The notes under the pieces were generated by a model. That model did no database searches. It was not told where the DNA came from and saw only the letters and a list, made by a program, of their open reading frames with translations. Positions 54,363 to 63,078 of a stretch of DNA of 64,000 nucleotides are shown here, one piece after another (within the stretch, counting starts at the first letter, position 1; each line of letters starts with the position of its first letter). Source of the DNA: Legionella maioricensis (GTDB lineage: Bacteria > Pseudomonadota > Gammaproteobacteria > Legionellales > Legionellaceae). The translations under genes and the position numbers were made by a program. Where the stretch lies: positions 186,001 through 250,000 of the forward strand of contig NZ_JAJKBJ010000001.1 of the NCBI RefSeq assembly GCF_023618015.1. The letters are read 5' to 3'.

Positions 54363-55547
54363 TTATTTATAATTTTTTAATAACTCTTTATCAAATAGAT
54401 AACTGACACTAGCAAACACGTCATTAGATTGGTATGTTCCCAAATTCAATGATTGGCCAGACCATCTCAGCGTACCTGGGCCTGAGGAGAACCGTCCTAA
54501 ATTCTGATAATTATATCCGACGGAAACAATCAGCTGTTGCATGATTTTATAATCAATGCCGGCCCCAAGTGCATAGGCAAATTGGCTTGTCGTATTATTA
54601 GTAAAAGCAGGGCTTACTCTTGAAGTACCAGGTAACGCCTCTTCACTGTATCCATTTGCATTATTAAACGCAGCTCCTATACCACCATTGATAAAGGGAG
54701 AGATATTATTTGCATATTGAAGTAGATTGAGTTTTGCTGACGCCAATACTAGATTTGAGGAAAGATTCCATTTATAACTAGTAAATTCAGGCAGGGAATA
54801 CTGCATCACAGTCCCACCGACATTTTTTGGGAAAAAATATTGATAATATATTCCCAGTGAATAAGCCGGAAGCCAGTAACTGTCGCGCTCCCAACGTCGT
54901 CCAGCCATTACACCAATAATGGCTTGTTCCGTGTCATTTGTGGAGTAGATGTCTTCATTATAAGGAGCTGGGAAACCTGTGTTATTATTAATCGCAACAT
55001 TGGAATTAAACAGTGGAGACTGAACTCCCCCACCAAGAGAGACAAACCAGCTGCTGTTCGTGCCAGAACGCACTACTGTTGGAGTTAAGGTAGAAACAAC
55101 GGAATTATTTTCATTTTTCTTAAGCTTATATTGCTTAATACTGTTTTGCTTAATATGGTTTTGCTTCGCTATATTTGAGGACGGTATGTGAAATGACGTT
55201 TTTGCCACAGGCCATGTTTTCCTGGGAGAAGACATACGAACAGCCACCTGCCTCACTTCCTGAGAAGAGCGAATTGGGCCTATAATTACCCGATAGTAAC
55301 GATTATTATGAATAGTCTTTACCGGGTAATTGGTTTTTGATTGTAAAAAAAGCTGATATTGATGCGCCCTGGCTTTATTTAGAAAGCTTTCTGCTTGAAT
55401 ATAAAACTCACCATTAGAAACGCTTTTGAGGTGCCCCGCATTTTCAATACCATAGATAGTTCGAACAGCAAGAGCCTGCTCAGAAAAAACCATGCCGCCG
55501 AACATGGCGCTAGAAAAAACAACAACAGAGCAATATTTTCGTATCAT
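54363..55547 (-). CDS. SPOR domain fused to an outer-membrane beta-barrel
   Basis: The protein has 394 residues with a signal peptide ending near ALA. Residues about 45-115 look like a SPOR domain (FYIQAESFLNKARAHQYQLF, YYRVIIGPIRSSQEVRQVA). A linker with KQN/KQY repeats follows (AKQNHIKQNSIKQYKLKK). Residues about 168-394 form an opacity-type eight-stranded barrel: WFVSLGGGVQSP, PAYSLGIYYQYFFP, ISPFINGGIGAAFNN, FAYALGAGIDYKIMQQL and the C-terminal VFASVSYLF. The fusion would tie an outer-membrane porin-like barrel to peptidoglycan. Confidence 0.78.
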   Translation of the reverse strand: MIRKYCSVVVFSSAMFGGMVFSEQALAVRTIYGIENAGHLKSVSNGEFYIQAESFLNKARAHQYQLFLQSKTNYPVKTIHNNRYYRVIIGPIRSSQEVRQVAVRMSSPRKTWPVAKTSFHIPSSNIAKQNHIKQNSIKQYKLKKNENNSVVSTLTPTVVRSGTNSSWFVSLGGGVQSPLFNSNVAINNNTGFPAPYNEDIYSTNDTEQAIIGVMAGRRWERDSYWLPAYSLGIYYQYFFPKNVGGTVMQYSLPEFTSYKWNLSSNLVLASAKLNLLQYANNISPFINGGIGAAFNNANGYSEEALPGTSRVSPAFTNNTTSQFAYALGAGIDYKIMQQLIVSVGYNYQNLGRFSSGPGTLRWSGQSLNLGTYQSNDVFASVSYLFDKELLKNYK

Positions 55548-55752
55548 TACTATAAATCCATTTATCCAATTAATACTAAATGCAAGGACTATAATCTATT
55601 AGATAATTGATTTGCAATGAATAAAAGTAAAAAAATGGAATTTTTTTCACAAGAACGAGCAGAATAAGTGATGCAACTTTTTAAAACATACTTGCGAGTT
55701 AAGCATAGTAGGTGCTATGTTTAATATGGGGATTTTTAAATGGAGTTAAAAA

Positions 55753-56019
55753 ATGGAATCAATGATTGATATGATAGGCTATATCGCCGCCTCATTAGTT
55801 TTTGCGACTTTTTATGTCAAAAGGATTTTGACATTACGTCTCATCGCAATCAGCAGCAATGTGGCATTTATCCTTTATGCCTTTGGGAGTAATTTGTACC
55901 CAATTTTTATTCTGCACTCTTTATTATTGCCTTTAAACTTATATCGAATATTTGAATTAAAAAAGTCAGAAAGTAATTTTTCTCGTCTGGATACTGCAGA
56001 CTTAAAAACTTCAAACTAA
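55753..56019 (+). CDS. Small three-helix membrane protein
   Basis: The protein has 88 residues from an ATG behind GGAGTTAAAA. It has three predicted transmembrane helices. The pattern RLIAISSNVAFILYAFGSN followed by HSLLLPLNLYRIFEL matches the N-terminal membrane region that in other bacteria precedes a cyclic-nucleotide-binding domain (Popeye-like arrangement). Here the protein ends soon after the helices, so it is the membrane part alone. Function is unknown. Confidence 0.65.
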   Translation: MESMIDMIGYIAASLVFATFYVKRILTLRLIAISSNVAFILYAFGSNLYPIFILHSLLLPLNLYRIFELKKSESNFSRLDTADLKTSN

Positions 56020-56419
56020 TTATTTTAACGTATTCTAATATAAATTTACTCGTACAATTAGAAAGTTATATACTATATAAATAGTCAAACATTAAGCTAC
56101 AGTATTTTTTTATTGGAGTCCAGCTAATAAATAATTTTTTTGAAATATTTATATTGGGGTCTGCTGACAGTTGTAGGCATCCCACAACGTATTTGGCGTT
56201 GTTGCAGTAATCGATCTGTAGAAGGGTATAAAAGATTAATACAACAATGCCAAATACGTCGCGACCGTCAGGCTTTTAAAAAATGAATGTTCAACAGCCC
56301 CTTGAGATGAATGGTCACTGCAAATTTCATTTCACCCTTGAATAAGTTTGAGTGCCCCTCAGAATTCCTTTATTTATCTCAGTTGATTTAATAAACTTAA
56401 TTACCTTATAAGGAATAAA
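56020..56419. other. Intergenic region with one long hairpin
   Basis: 400 AT-rich bases without a gene. The only structure is the 18-bp inverted repeat described at 56187-56259. Confidence 0.5.
56187..56259. repeat. 18-bp inverted repeat
   Basis: ACGTATTTGGCGTTGTTG (56187-56204) is complementary to CAACAATGCCAAATACGT (56242-56259) with a single G-U, separated by 37 bases. It could be a small MITE-like remnant, paired IS ends or a structured RNA. Confidence 0.55.
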
Positions 56420-56839
56420 ATGAACTACTGGAAATTAGTAACGAGTTTATATTTTATATTTTTTTCAATTATGGTGCAGGCGAAGATCTATACCCCCAAT
56501 TGTCCTAAACAAATAAACAGAATAGAACACATCAATACAGCTCATGATAATTGGGAAACGATTTCCAGTATTCCCAATAATTTCTTAAGTGGCGTTTCTT
56601 TTTACTCAGGACATCCTAAGGAAGGAGCTAGTTTAAAGCCTAATTCAATAAATAAAAAAGTATCCAAATGGACATTCTCTCGCAAACAAAGGATTTATAT
56701 AGTTTGTGAGTACAATCAGACAGGCATTAAACTCACTCAGCCTTTGGCTAAGAAAACATCGCAATGTACTATAAGTTATAATCCTCTGGTACAAAGCACC
56801 AATGGCTTTTTACCTGAAAAAATACAATGTACTCAATGA
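56420..56839 (+). CDS. STY0301-family exported protein
   Basis: The protein has 139 residues with a signal peptide ending at VQA. The mature part follows the STY0301 pattern: an early Cys (NCPKQI), a WE dipeptide, LSGVSFYSGHPKEGASLKP, a W, then YIVCEYNQTGIKLTQPL and two further Cys. STY0301-like proteins are small periplasmic beta proteins of unknown function. AAGGAATAAA precedes the ATG. Confidence 0.65.
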   Translation: MNYWKLVTSLYFIFFSIMVQAKIYTPNCPKQINRIEHINTAHDNWETISSIPNNFLSGVSFYSGHPKEGASLKPNSINKKVSKWTFSRKQRIYIVCEYNQTGIKLTQPLAKKTSQCTISYNPLVQSTNGFLPEKIQCTQ

Positions 56840-56991
56840 AAAGAGATTGGGGTTTTTTGATAGTCCTGATACTATCCGACCGTGAACCTCATGCATAAAA
56901 TAATTCCATGCGGTTTTTTTGAACAAATTCTGCGATGTAGAACGCTCACCTTCAGAGTATTTCACCTGATTATATATATAAGGATTGCCCC

Positions 56992-58119
56992 ATGAACAAT
57001 CAGCAATTAGCCGATAAACTAAATCGTCACTTATCTTTTCTGGATCAGGACGAAAACAATTTAACCTTATTAGTAGAGATTAGCGATCTTTATATGGAAT
57101 TAGATGATTTCGAATCAGCTCAAAGCTACCTCGATAAAGCCAAGATAATTAACCATAAAGCCTGTCTGGGCCATCAAGGCTTACTTCATTTAAATCAAGG
57201 TAAGTTTTCGCAAGCCCAAGAATGTTTTCTTGAAGCATTAAATCACCTTGAGACTCCTGCGCTTCGGTACAATTTGGGGTTCACTTATTTTATAACTTTT
57301 GATTTTGAAAAAGCCTGGGAGGTTTTAGCCCCTCTTCTGGAAGGAGAGCATTATCCAGAAGCAGAGCTTTTAATGGCACGCATCCTTCATCGACAAGATT
57401 CTATAGAGGAAGCAATCGGCTTGGTGGAAAATATTTTAGAACACAATCCAGATGACGCTGAAGCCTTAGGTTGTCTTTCCCTCCTGTATTTTGATCTCAA
57501 TGAGGATGCTTTAGCCAATGAAACAAGTCTTCGAGCGCTGAAAATAAACCCAGAAAATTATGATGCAAAATTAGTAAATATGCTGATCCGCCTCATAACT
57601 CATGAAACGACCATAGAGGAAATCGAAGAGCTATTACAAATCAATCCCCAAGACTCTCGTCTGTGGTTCGCTTTAGGTAACACTTATATGACACAAGGTG
57701 ATTTAGACTCAGCAGAAAGTACGCTGCAAAAAGCAGTAGAAATCTATCCTGAATTTTATGACTGCCATATTGCTTTAGCTTGGTGCCAACTTCTGAATGA
57801 TCATGTTAATGAAGCTCATGAAACTTATCAGGATGCTGTGGAGCTGGTAGACGAGTTAGCCGATGGCTGGGGCGGTTTAGCTTTAGTATATGCCTTAAAT
57901 GAAGACTTTATAAAAGCGGAACAACTGATTAATAAAGCAAATGATTTAAATCCTGATTGCTTTCTAACCGAAATAGCTCAAACCATTTGCTTTAATTATA
58001 AGAATCCTCAAAAAGGTAAAGAGCATTTAGTTAACACTTTAAGAAACAGCGGCATCCCCATTAGTGAAAAATTAGCTGTCTTTATTGAGGAACTACAAGG
58101 GCAACAACAATTGCATTGA
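56992..58119 (+). CDS. Tetratricopeptide repeat protein
   Basis: The protein has 375 residues made almost entirely of TPR helix pairs. Clear units include YMELDDFESAQSYLDKAKII, HLNQGKFSQAQECFLEALNH, FDFEKAWEVLAPLLE, LGNTYMTQGDLDSAESTLQK and VYALNEDFIKAEQLINKAND, about nine to ten repeats. It has no signal peptide and no catalytic domain, so it is probably a cytosolic scaffold. The protein is acidic. The upstream site is TAAGGA. Confidence 0.85.
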   Translation: MNNQQLADKLNRHLSFLDQDENNLTLLVEISDLYMELDDFESAQSYLDKAKIINHKACLGHQGLLHLNQGKFSQAQECFLEALNHLETPALRYNLGFTYFITFDFEKAWEVLAPLLEGEHYPEAELLMARILHRQDSIEEAIGLVENILEHNPDDAEALGCLSLLYFDLNEDALANETSLRALKINPENYDAKLVNMLIRLITHETTIEEIEELLQINPQDSRLWFALGNTYMTQGDLDSAESTLQKAVEIYPEFYDCHIALAWCQLLNDHVNEAHETYQDAVELVDELADGWGGLALVYALNEDFIKAEQLINKANDLNPDCFLTEIAQTICFNYKNPQKGKEHLVNTLRNSGIPISEKLAVFIEELQGQQQLH

Positions 58120-58154
58120 TTTAATTTTTACCTGCCTTACATTATATCCTCTGA

Positions 58155-58180
58155 CCTGTAGTAGCAATAGCCACTACAGG
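58155..58180. terminator. Hairpin between convergent TPR and MFS genes
   Basis: A perfect 8-bp stem (CCTGTAGT/ACTACAGG) with a 10-base loop, followed on the plus strand by CTCTTATAAAAATTATTTC. It lies between convergent genes and probably serves one or both. Confidence 0.6.
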
Positions 58181-58205
58181 CTCTTATAAAAATTATTTCA
58201 CCAAT

Positions 58206-59489
58206 TTAAAACTCACTTTCGTCTATTACCCGACAATGAGTTTCCTTAATCAAAATTAACGTAAGTAAAGATAAAATAAGAGAGGCAGGCAACAAGAACA
58301 AAGAGAGATGATAACCCTGTACCGAAAATTGATGTGCGCCATTAAGGGTTGTTCCATCCCAGGTCCAGTCCAAAATGACGCCTACTAAAGGCTCAAATAA
58401 AGCTTCAAATACGGCATTAAAAGTATTCATAATACCAAGGACGGTAGCGACCAGGACTAAAGAAAATAATTCACGAATCATGGCAAAACTCGTAAAAAAT
58501 CCGCTAGCCCCAAATCCAAAACAGAATAAAAGGATCATTAATGAAGACAAAACTTGACTAGGGCTGTAAAGTACCACTAATAAACATAATAAAGCTGAAA
58601 ATGTTCCTATAAATAAAACGGGTTTTCTGCGTCTTATATAATCAGAAAACCATCCCCAGAATGGTGCTCCCGCAGCAAATCCTATAAAAATAGATGATAT
58701 TGCAAGTGCTGCATCGGTTCGGGACAGGTGATAAGCCTTTTCCAAAAACGGCACGCCCCATAGTCCGCCAAATACAGAAACCGGTGCAAAGGCCAACCCA
58801 CTATATAAAGACAATGCCCATGTTTGTTTATTTGTTACAATGCTTTTTAATAAATCGCTGATTTTTTCCTTATTCTCAATTGCATGTACCGCTTTTTTGG
58901 GTTTATCTCTTAAAACAAGGAAATAGATAATGCCGAGAATAATTCCCATCACACTAACGATTTCAAGCGCCATTCGCCAGCCAACATTTTGTACCAGGAG
59001 TGATAATGGCATTTGACCACCAACAGCACCAAGCATGGCTGCAGTCATAAACATTCCAGAAACCAGAGCAAAGCGTTTTGGAGAAAACCATACGGCTGCC
59101 AGTTTAAAACAGGATACTGCAGCAAAAGCAGCACCTGCTCCCATTAAGGCGCGACTAACGCAAGCCAACCAAAACGTATCAGTTTGTGAAAAAATAAAAG
59201 TACTTATACTGCAAAGAAAAATAGCAGCGGTCGTTAGCAAACGTGGACTGAATCTATCAAGCATCACCCCTACAGGAATCTGCATGATTAAATAAGCATA
59301 GAAATAAAAAGCAGATAGATTACCAAGACCCGCCCCATGCACTTGAAAAGCTTGCATTAAATCATCAGTCATTACGCTGGGAGATACTTGGATTAAATAT
59401 TTATAAAAGAAAAAACTTGCGGCAATGGTCCAAATAATCCAAGGATAGGCTTTTACTAGCCACTGATGCTTGCTTTTAAATGTATTCAC
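58206..59489 (-). CDS. MFS transporter
   Basis: The protein has 427 residues from GTG 59489, which sits 5 bases after TAGGAG; an ATG 12 codons earlier lacks such a site. It has twelve transmembrane helices with YLIMQIPVGVMLDRFSPRLL (MFS motif A, G-x-L-x-D-R) in the first half and FWGWFSDYIRRRKPVLFIG in the second. SRALMGAGAAFAAVSCFKLA is typical of the family; the closest known group is the anion/hexuronate or GudP-like transporters, and Legionella Pht-type proteins are distant relatives. Substrate is unknown. Confidence 0.88.
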   Translation of the reverse strand: MNTFKSKHQWLVKAYPWIIWTIAASFFFYKYLIQVSPSVMTDDLMQAFQVHGAGLGNLSAFYFYAYLIMQIPVGVMLDRFSPRLLTTAAIFLCSISTFIFSQTDTFWLACVSRALMGAGAAFAAVSCFKLAAVWFSPKRFALVSGMFMTAAMLGAVGGQMPLSLLVQNVGWRMALEIVSVMGIILGIIYFLVLRDKPKKAVHAIENKEKISDLLKSIVTNKQTWALSLYSGLAFAPVSVFGGLWGVPFLEKAYHLSRTDAALAISSIFIGFAAGAPFWGWFSDYIRRRKPVLFIGTFSALLCLLVVLYSPSQVLSSLMILLFCFGFGASGFFTSFAMIRELFSLVLVATVLGIMNTFNAVFEALFEPLVGVILDWTWDGTTLNGAHQFSVQGYHLSLFLLPASLILSLLTLILIKETHCRVIDESEF

Positions 59490-60165
59490 TATAACTCCTA
59501 AATATATTGTTATAGGCTTGTGCAATTGTATTGCTAATTACATCGACCTTAAAATAACCACCGATATAGAACTACTGCTATTATTATCTGGACAAGACAA
59601 TGCAGCCACTCATTTCCATCACGGGGTTATAGAGGATTTAAGCCCCTAGTTGTGATAATTATTTTCAGTATTTATCTGCTTGCTTTCACGCCCTGAGGCG
59701 GGGCAGATAAATTAGAGAGTGGGCCGGCTCAGAGCTGAGGAAAGGGTAAAGTGACGCACCACCACAAAGACAAATGATAAGACTAAAAAGACACGCGACA
59801 CCCCAGCAATCAAGCTGTTGCGACATGGGTAGGATGTAGTACCGCAAGTAGAATGTCGATTTAAATTCATTATCGAAATTTATCTTAATTAAATCTAACG
59901 TACATGCTAACTTTTTAGGCAATATCTTGTCAAGAAACTATTGAGTAACGAAACAAAATTTTCCGATGTCAAGGCATGGACCTCTGTTCAAGAAGCAGAC
60001 TGATATGTTCTGCCAGCATCGAATCTATTTCTTTTGAAAAAATAACAGATGGATTTTTAGGGGGCGATATATTGGGAAAGAACAATCCAAGTAGTATCAA
60101 GCATTATAAATGCAGCACCCTCTTCTATCATCAGAATAGAAGGGATACTGGGATTCAAGTAGAAA
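59490..60165. other. Gene-poor region
   Basis: About 680 bases with only doubtful frames. A minus-strand frame at 59686-59922 has one hydrophobic segment but no ribosome site. The plus-strand frame at 59976-60188 is listed separately. A weak GC-rich hairpin (CGCC-CTGA-GGCG near 59690) is present. Confidence 0.45.
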
Positions 60166-60188
60166 TTAAGCCAGGCTATGAGATGTAG
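59976..60188 (+). pseudogene. Possible truncated gene, unidentified
   Basis: A 70-codon frame with a protein-like second half (DGFLGGDILGKNNPSSIKHY, then RDTGIQVEIKPGYEM) but no ribosome site before its ATG and an odd, Ser/Arg/Cys-rich first part. It may be the 3' end of a lost gene. It runs slightly into the 3' end of the convergent gene at 60166-60693. Confidence 0.25.
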
Positions 60189-60693
60189 TCATCTCGTTGT
60201 CGTGATGATTTTCTTCAGAATGGCAACACTGAGACAGAGCCTTTACTCCATTAGCTACGCCATTCACTACAGTAGCACCTGTTCGAGTGACTAAGGCCGC
60301 CGCTGTCATGATAAGAGAAGCCACTATACATAGAGCAAACGCAGCTGCCAGGAGAGGAGCGGCTACCGCAGCAAAACCACAAATCACTCCAACAGAAAGA
60401 GCACTATTACGAGCATCTTGATTACCCGCGGCGGCTGCGATACCTGCTGCTGCAAAACTTGTAATACAAATAGCCGCTGCAATACCACTTGCCACACCCA
60501 ACAATCCCGTTATAACAGCAAAGCTTATTGGACAAACAACAGGTGCTGCTACAGTCTTGGCAAAATCACCAGCACTTCTATAAGGGGTAAAAAAACCAGG
60601 AGAACTACTGACGTATTCTCTAGCAGTCGCAGTTGCTCTTACTGCAGCTGCATCAAGAGTACTCATAACCTGTGGCAACTCAAAACCAGACAT
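60166..60693 (-). CDS. Ala-rich hydrophobic membrane protein, unknown
   Basis: The protein has 175 residues from ATG 60693, which follows GAGGGG; a start four codons earlier is worse. Residues about 50-135 are Ala/Gly/Val-rich and strongly hydrophobic, with two to four membrane helices (FAVITGLLGVASGIAAAICI, ICGFAAVAAPLLAAAFALCI). The C-terminus is polar with a His/Cys cluster (SQCCHSEENHHDNE). No family is recognised. The soluble-hydrophobic-polar layout occurs in some membrane-targeting Legionella effectors, but this is speculation. It is divergent from the next gene. Confidence 0.6.
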   Translation of the reverse strand: MSGFELPQVMSTLDAAAVRATATAREYVSSSPGFFTPYRSAGDFAKTVAAPVVCPISFAVITGLLGVASGIAAAICITSFAAAGIAAAAGNQDARNSALSVGVICGFAAVAAPLLAAAFALCIVASLIMTAAALVTRTGATVVNGVANGVKALSQCCHSEENHHDNEMTTSHSLA

Positions 60694-60920
60694 ACAACCC
60701 CTCAAAATGCTTAAAAATACCGCATTTTATATAAAATTTGCAATATTGTCAATATGATTTGACCAAATTATAAAAAGTCATACAAAAAAATAACAATGAA
60801 AACATTTACCTACAAAACAAACATTGATATTGCTTGCAAACAATATAATACAATAGATGACTAATTTATACACATTTGAATGCTATACTTATAGTATGAG
60901 TACCCGAAAGGAGATTCATC

Positions 60921-61463
60921 ATGTCATATGACAAAAATGAAGAACCTCCACTTCTTTCTCAAGAAGAATGTGATAATTTACTTTCAACCTGTAGTGTTAA
61001 TGCAATGCATGCTCATAAGTCAGGTAATAATGATGTATACCATGAGGAAATTAGTTCCTTAGCAATAGCTTGCCACGTTCTGATAACCCATCACTTAAAA
61101 GCTCCTCACCTGATAATTGCTCAAATGGAAACCGCAATGTGTAATGCCCGTAGGGAAGATCTGGAAGTAATTGATAATAAAATAAAGCATCTATTTAATC
61201 TCAGAAAAGAAGCACCTGCAGACACTTTTTACGGAGAACAACAAATTATAAATATAACCACTCAAATAACCATTCTTGAAGAATGTAAGGCAATGCCCAT
61301 TAAGGAGATAATTCAAAAAATAATTTACGAATCCTTGGAGCAGGCAATAAAAATCCATGGCACTGAAATGCCTGTAAACTTTAATCTGACTCAATACGAA
61401 TATCATCCTGCATCTACAGAGTCTACTTCACCCCATACCAAACTTAGTAAAGGCATGTGGTAA
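60921..61463 (+). CDS. Hypothetical helical protein
   Basis: The protein has 180 residues from an ATG behind AAAGGAG. It has no signal peptide. It is mostly alpha-helical and slightly acidic, with His/Cys scattered (LLSTCSVNAMHAHKSGN, EEISSLAIACHVLITHH) and a polar C-terminal tail (TESTSPHTKLSKGMW). No family is recognised. It is divergently transcribed from the hydrophobic protein gene, sharing a 227-base AT-rich upstream region. Confidence 0.55.
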   Translation: MSYDKNEEPPLLSQEECDNLLSTCSVNAMHAHKSGNNDVYHEEISSLAIACHVLITHHLKAPHLIIAQMETAMCNARREDLEVIDNKIKHLFNLRKEAPADTFYGEQQIINITTQITILEECKAMPIKEIIQKIIYESLEQAIKIHGTEMPVNFNLTQYEYHPASTESTSPHTKLSKGMW

Positions 61464-61515
61464 TTCATGACAAGCAACATGCAAGACGGGTCACATGCTT
61501 GATGATGTGATGGGG

Positions 61516-63078
61516 TCAAGAATGATCTTTAGCCACGCAACAAAGAGACTTTGCATCCCACCCCCCACCTAAGGCCTTTATCAAACCAACTTCTGTAGAC
61601 ATAAGTAAACCAGCCACGTCATTAGCAGCTTTTTGCGCGGTGTACGCATTAATCTGTGATGTAACCACGCTGGCATAATCCACCGTGCCTGCCTTATATT
61701 GGTTTATCACCAATTTAAGGGCTAAGTTTGCACTTGCCGCCGCTTTATTTTGCACTATGAGCTGTTCCCTAAGGAGGCGCAGAGCAATCAGATTATCTTC
61801 AACATCTTGAAACGCTGTGAGTACCGATTGCCGATAAGCTGCAATCTGAGCATAATAGGCTGCTTTTGCAGATCTGACAGTTGCTGCTCGAAAACCCGCA
61901 TCAAATAGTGTTTCTGCCGCTTGCAATCCCGCTGACCAACCAATGGATGGAGTGTGAATCAGTTTATGGAAACTGTTAGCAGCAGCACTTGCCGAACCAG
62001 TTAAGGTCAATGTTGGGAAGTACGCTGCAACAGCCACACCAATGAGAGCACTTGTTTGTTGTACCAAGCGTTCTGCTTGAGCAACATCAGGCCGTCTCTC
62101 CAACCAGACACTTGGAACTTCCACAGGAATTTCGGGTAATTTGGTAGCCAAAGGCATAAATTTTAAAGATAAAAAAGCAGGGGGACGCCCCATTAATACA
62201 GCAATAGCATGTTCATATTGACCACGTAATATGCCATTATTTATTGCTTGGGCTTGCGCCGATTCCAGTTGCGCCTGAGCTTGTACAATATCAGCTCTTG
62301 ATGCCACCCCAGACGCATATTGATTTCGTGTCAGCTGCAATGTTTTTTTATACGCATTGACCGTATCATCTAACAATTTTTGATCTGTATCTAAAGTACG
62401 TAATTCAAAATAAATTTGCGCCAGTGAGCCTTGAGCTGACAAGCGAGTAAACGCTACAAATGCGGCATTTGATTGTGCAACAGCTACATCTGCTTCAATA
62501 GTACGTCTAACTGCTCCCCAAATATCGGGCTCCCAAGATGCAGTCAGTACCGACGAATAAGTAGTGGTGGTTACAGCGGAAGAACCCGTTGCACTGGATG
62601 ATGCTGTTCCAGTAGTGGTTGTTCCGCCTGAAGTACTGATAAACGTGGTGGTCCCTCCCCCCTGTTTTTGGCGAAAAAGACTAAAAGCTCCCTCTAATGA
62701 AGGAAATAGATTAGAGCGTGCCTGCTCAACAATAGCTAGTGATCGACGGTAATTGGCTTCGGCATTCACAATATTCTGATTGAATTCATTAAGCTGCTTT
62801 TCCAAATCATTTAATAAAGGATCATTAAATATTTTCCACCACTCCCCCCGATCACAATAATCTTGAGGATGTATCGGTTTCCAATTTTTATCGTCTGGTC
62901 CTGGGAGTTGCTTAATCTGCGGTTGTCCTTTTACTTCTTTAAACTTTGGAGACACTAGCACTGGAGGGCGTTTATAATTCGGTCCTACCATACAAGATGA
63001 AAGTAATGACACAAGGGTGACCGTCAGGGTTAATTTACTCTTCAAAGAGATCTTTATTTCTTGAGCCTTAGTGTCCAT
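61516..63078 (-). CDS. Outer-membrane efflux lipoprotein, NodT/OprM type
   Basis: The protein has 520 residues from ATG 63078, 5 bases after AAAGAGG; it starts inside the RND gene's last codons. The lipobox LLSSC gives Cys29. The TolC-like double repeat is clear: GEWWKIFNDPLLNDLEKQLN, VVTTTYSSVLTASWEPDIWG, QYASGVASRADIVQAQAQLE, WLERRPDVAQAERL and the second-half GTVDYASVVTSQ. It forms a trimeric channel in the outer membrane for the RND pump encoded just upstream. A Ser/Thr/Gly-rich insert (about 143-165) lies before the conserved WEPD segment. Confidence 0.94.
   Translation of the reverse strand: MDTKAQEIKISLKSKLTLTVTLVSLLSSCMVGPNYKRPPVLVSPKFKEVKGQPQIKQLPGPDDKNWKPIHPQDYCDRGEWWKIFNDPLLNDLEKQLNEFNQNIVNAEANYRRSLAIVEQARSNLFPSLEGAFSLFRQKQGGGTTTFISTSGGTTTTGTASSSATGSSAVTTTTYSSVLTASWEPDIWGAVRRTIEADVAVAQSNAAFVAFTRLSAQGSLAQIYFELRTLDTDQKLLDDTVNAYKKTLQLTRNQYASGVASRADIVQAQAQLESAQAQAINNGILRGQYEHAIAVLMGRPPAFLSLKFMPLATKLPEIPVEVPSVWLERRPDVAQAERLVQQTSALIGVAVAAYFPTLTLTGSASAAANSFHKLIHTPSIGWSAGLQAAETLFDAGFRAATVRSAKAAYYAQIAAYRQSVLTAFQDVEDNLIALRLLREQLIVQNKAAASANLALKLVINQYKAGTVDYASVVTSQINAYTAQKAANDVAGLLMSTEVGLIKALGGGWDAKSLCCVAKDHS

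Noticed and set aside
59686..59922. 78-codon minus-strand frame with a hydrophobic segment
   Set aside because: No ribosome site, no family, and the composition looks non-coding.
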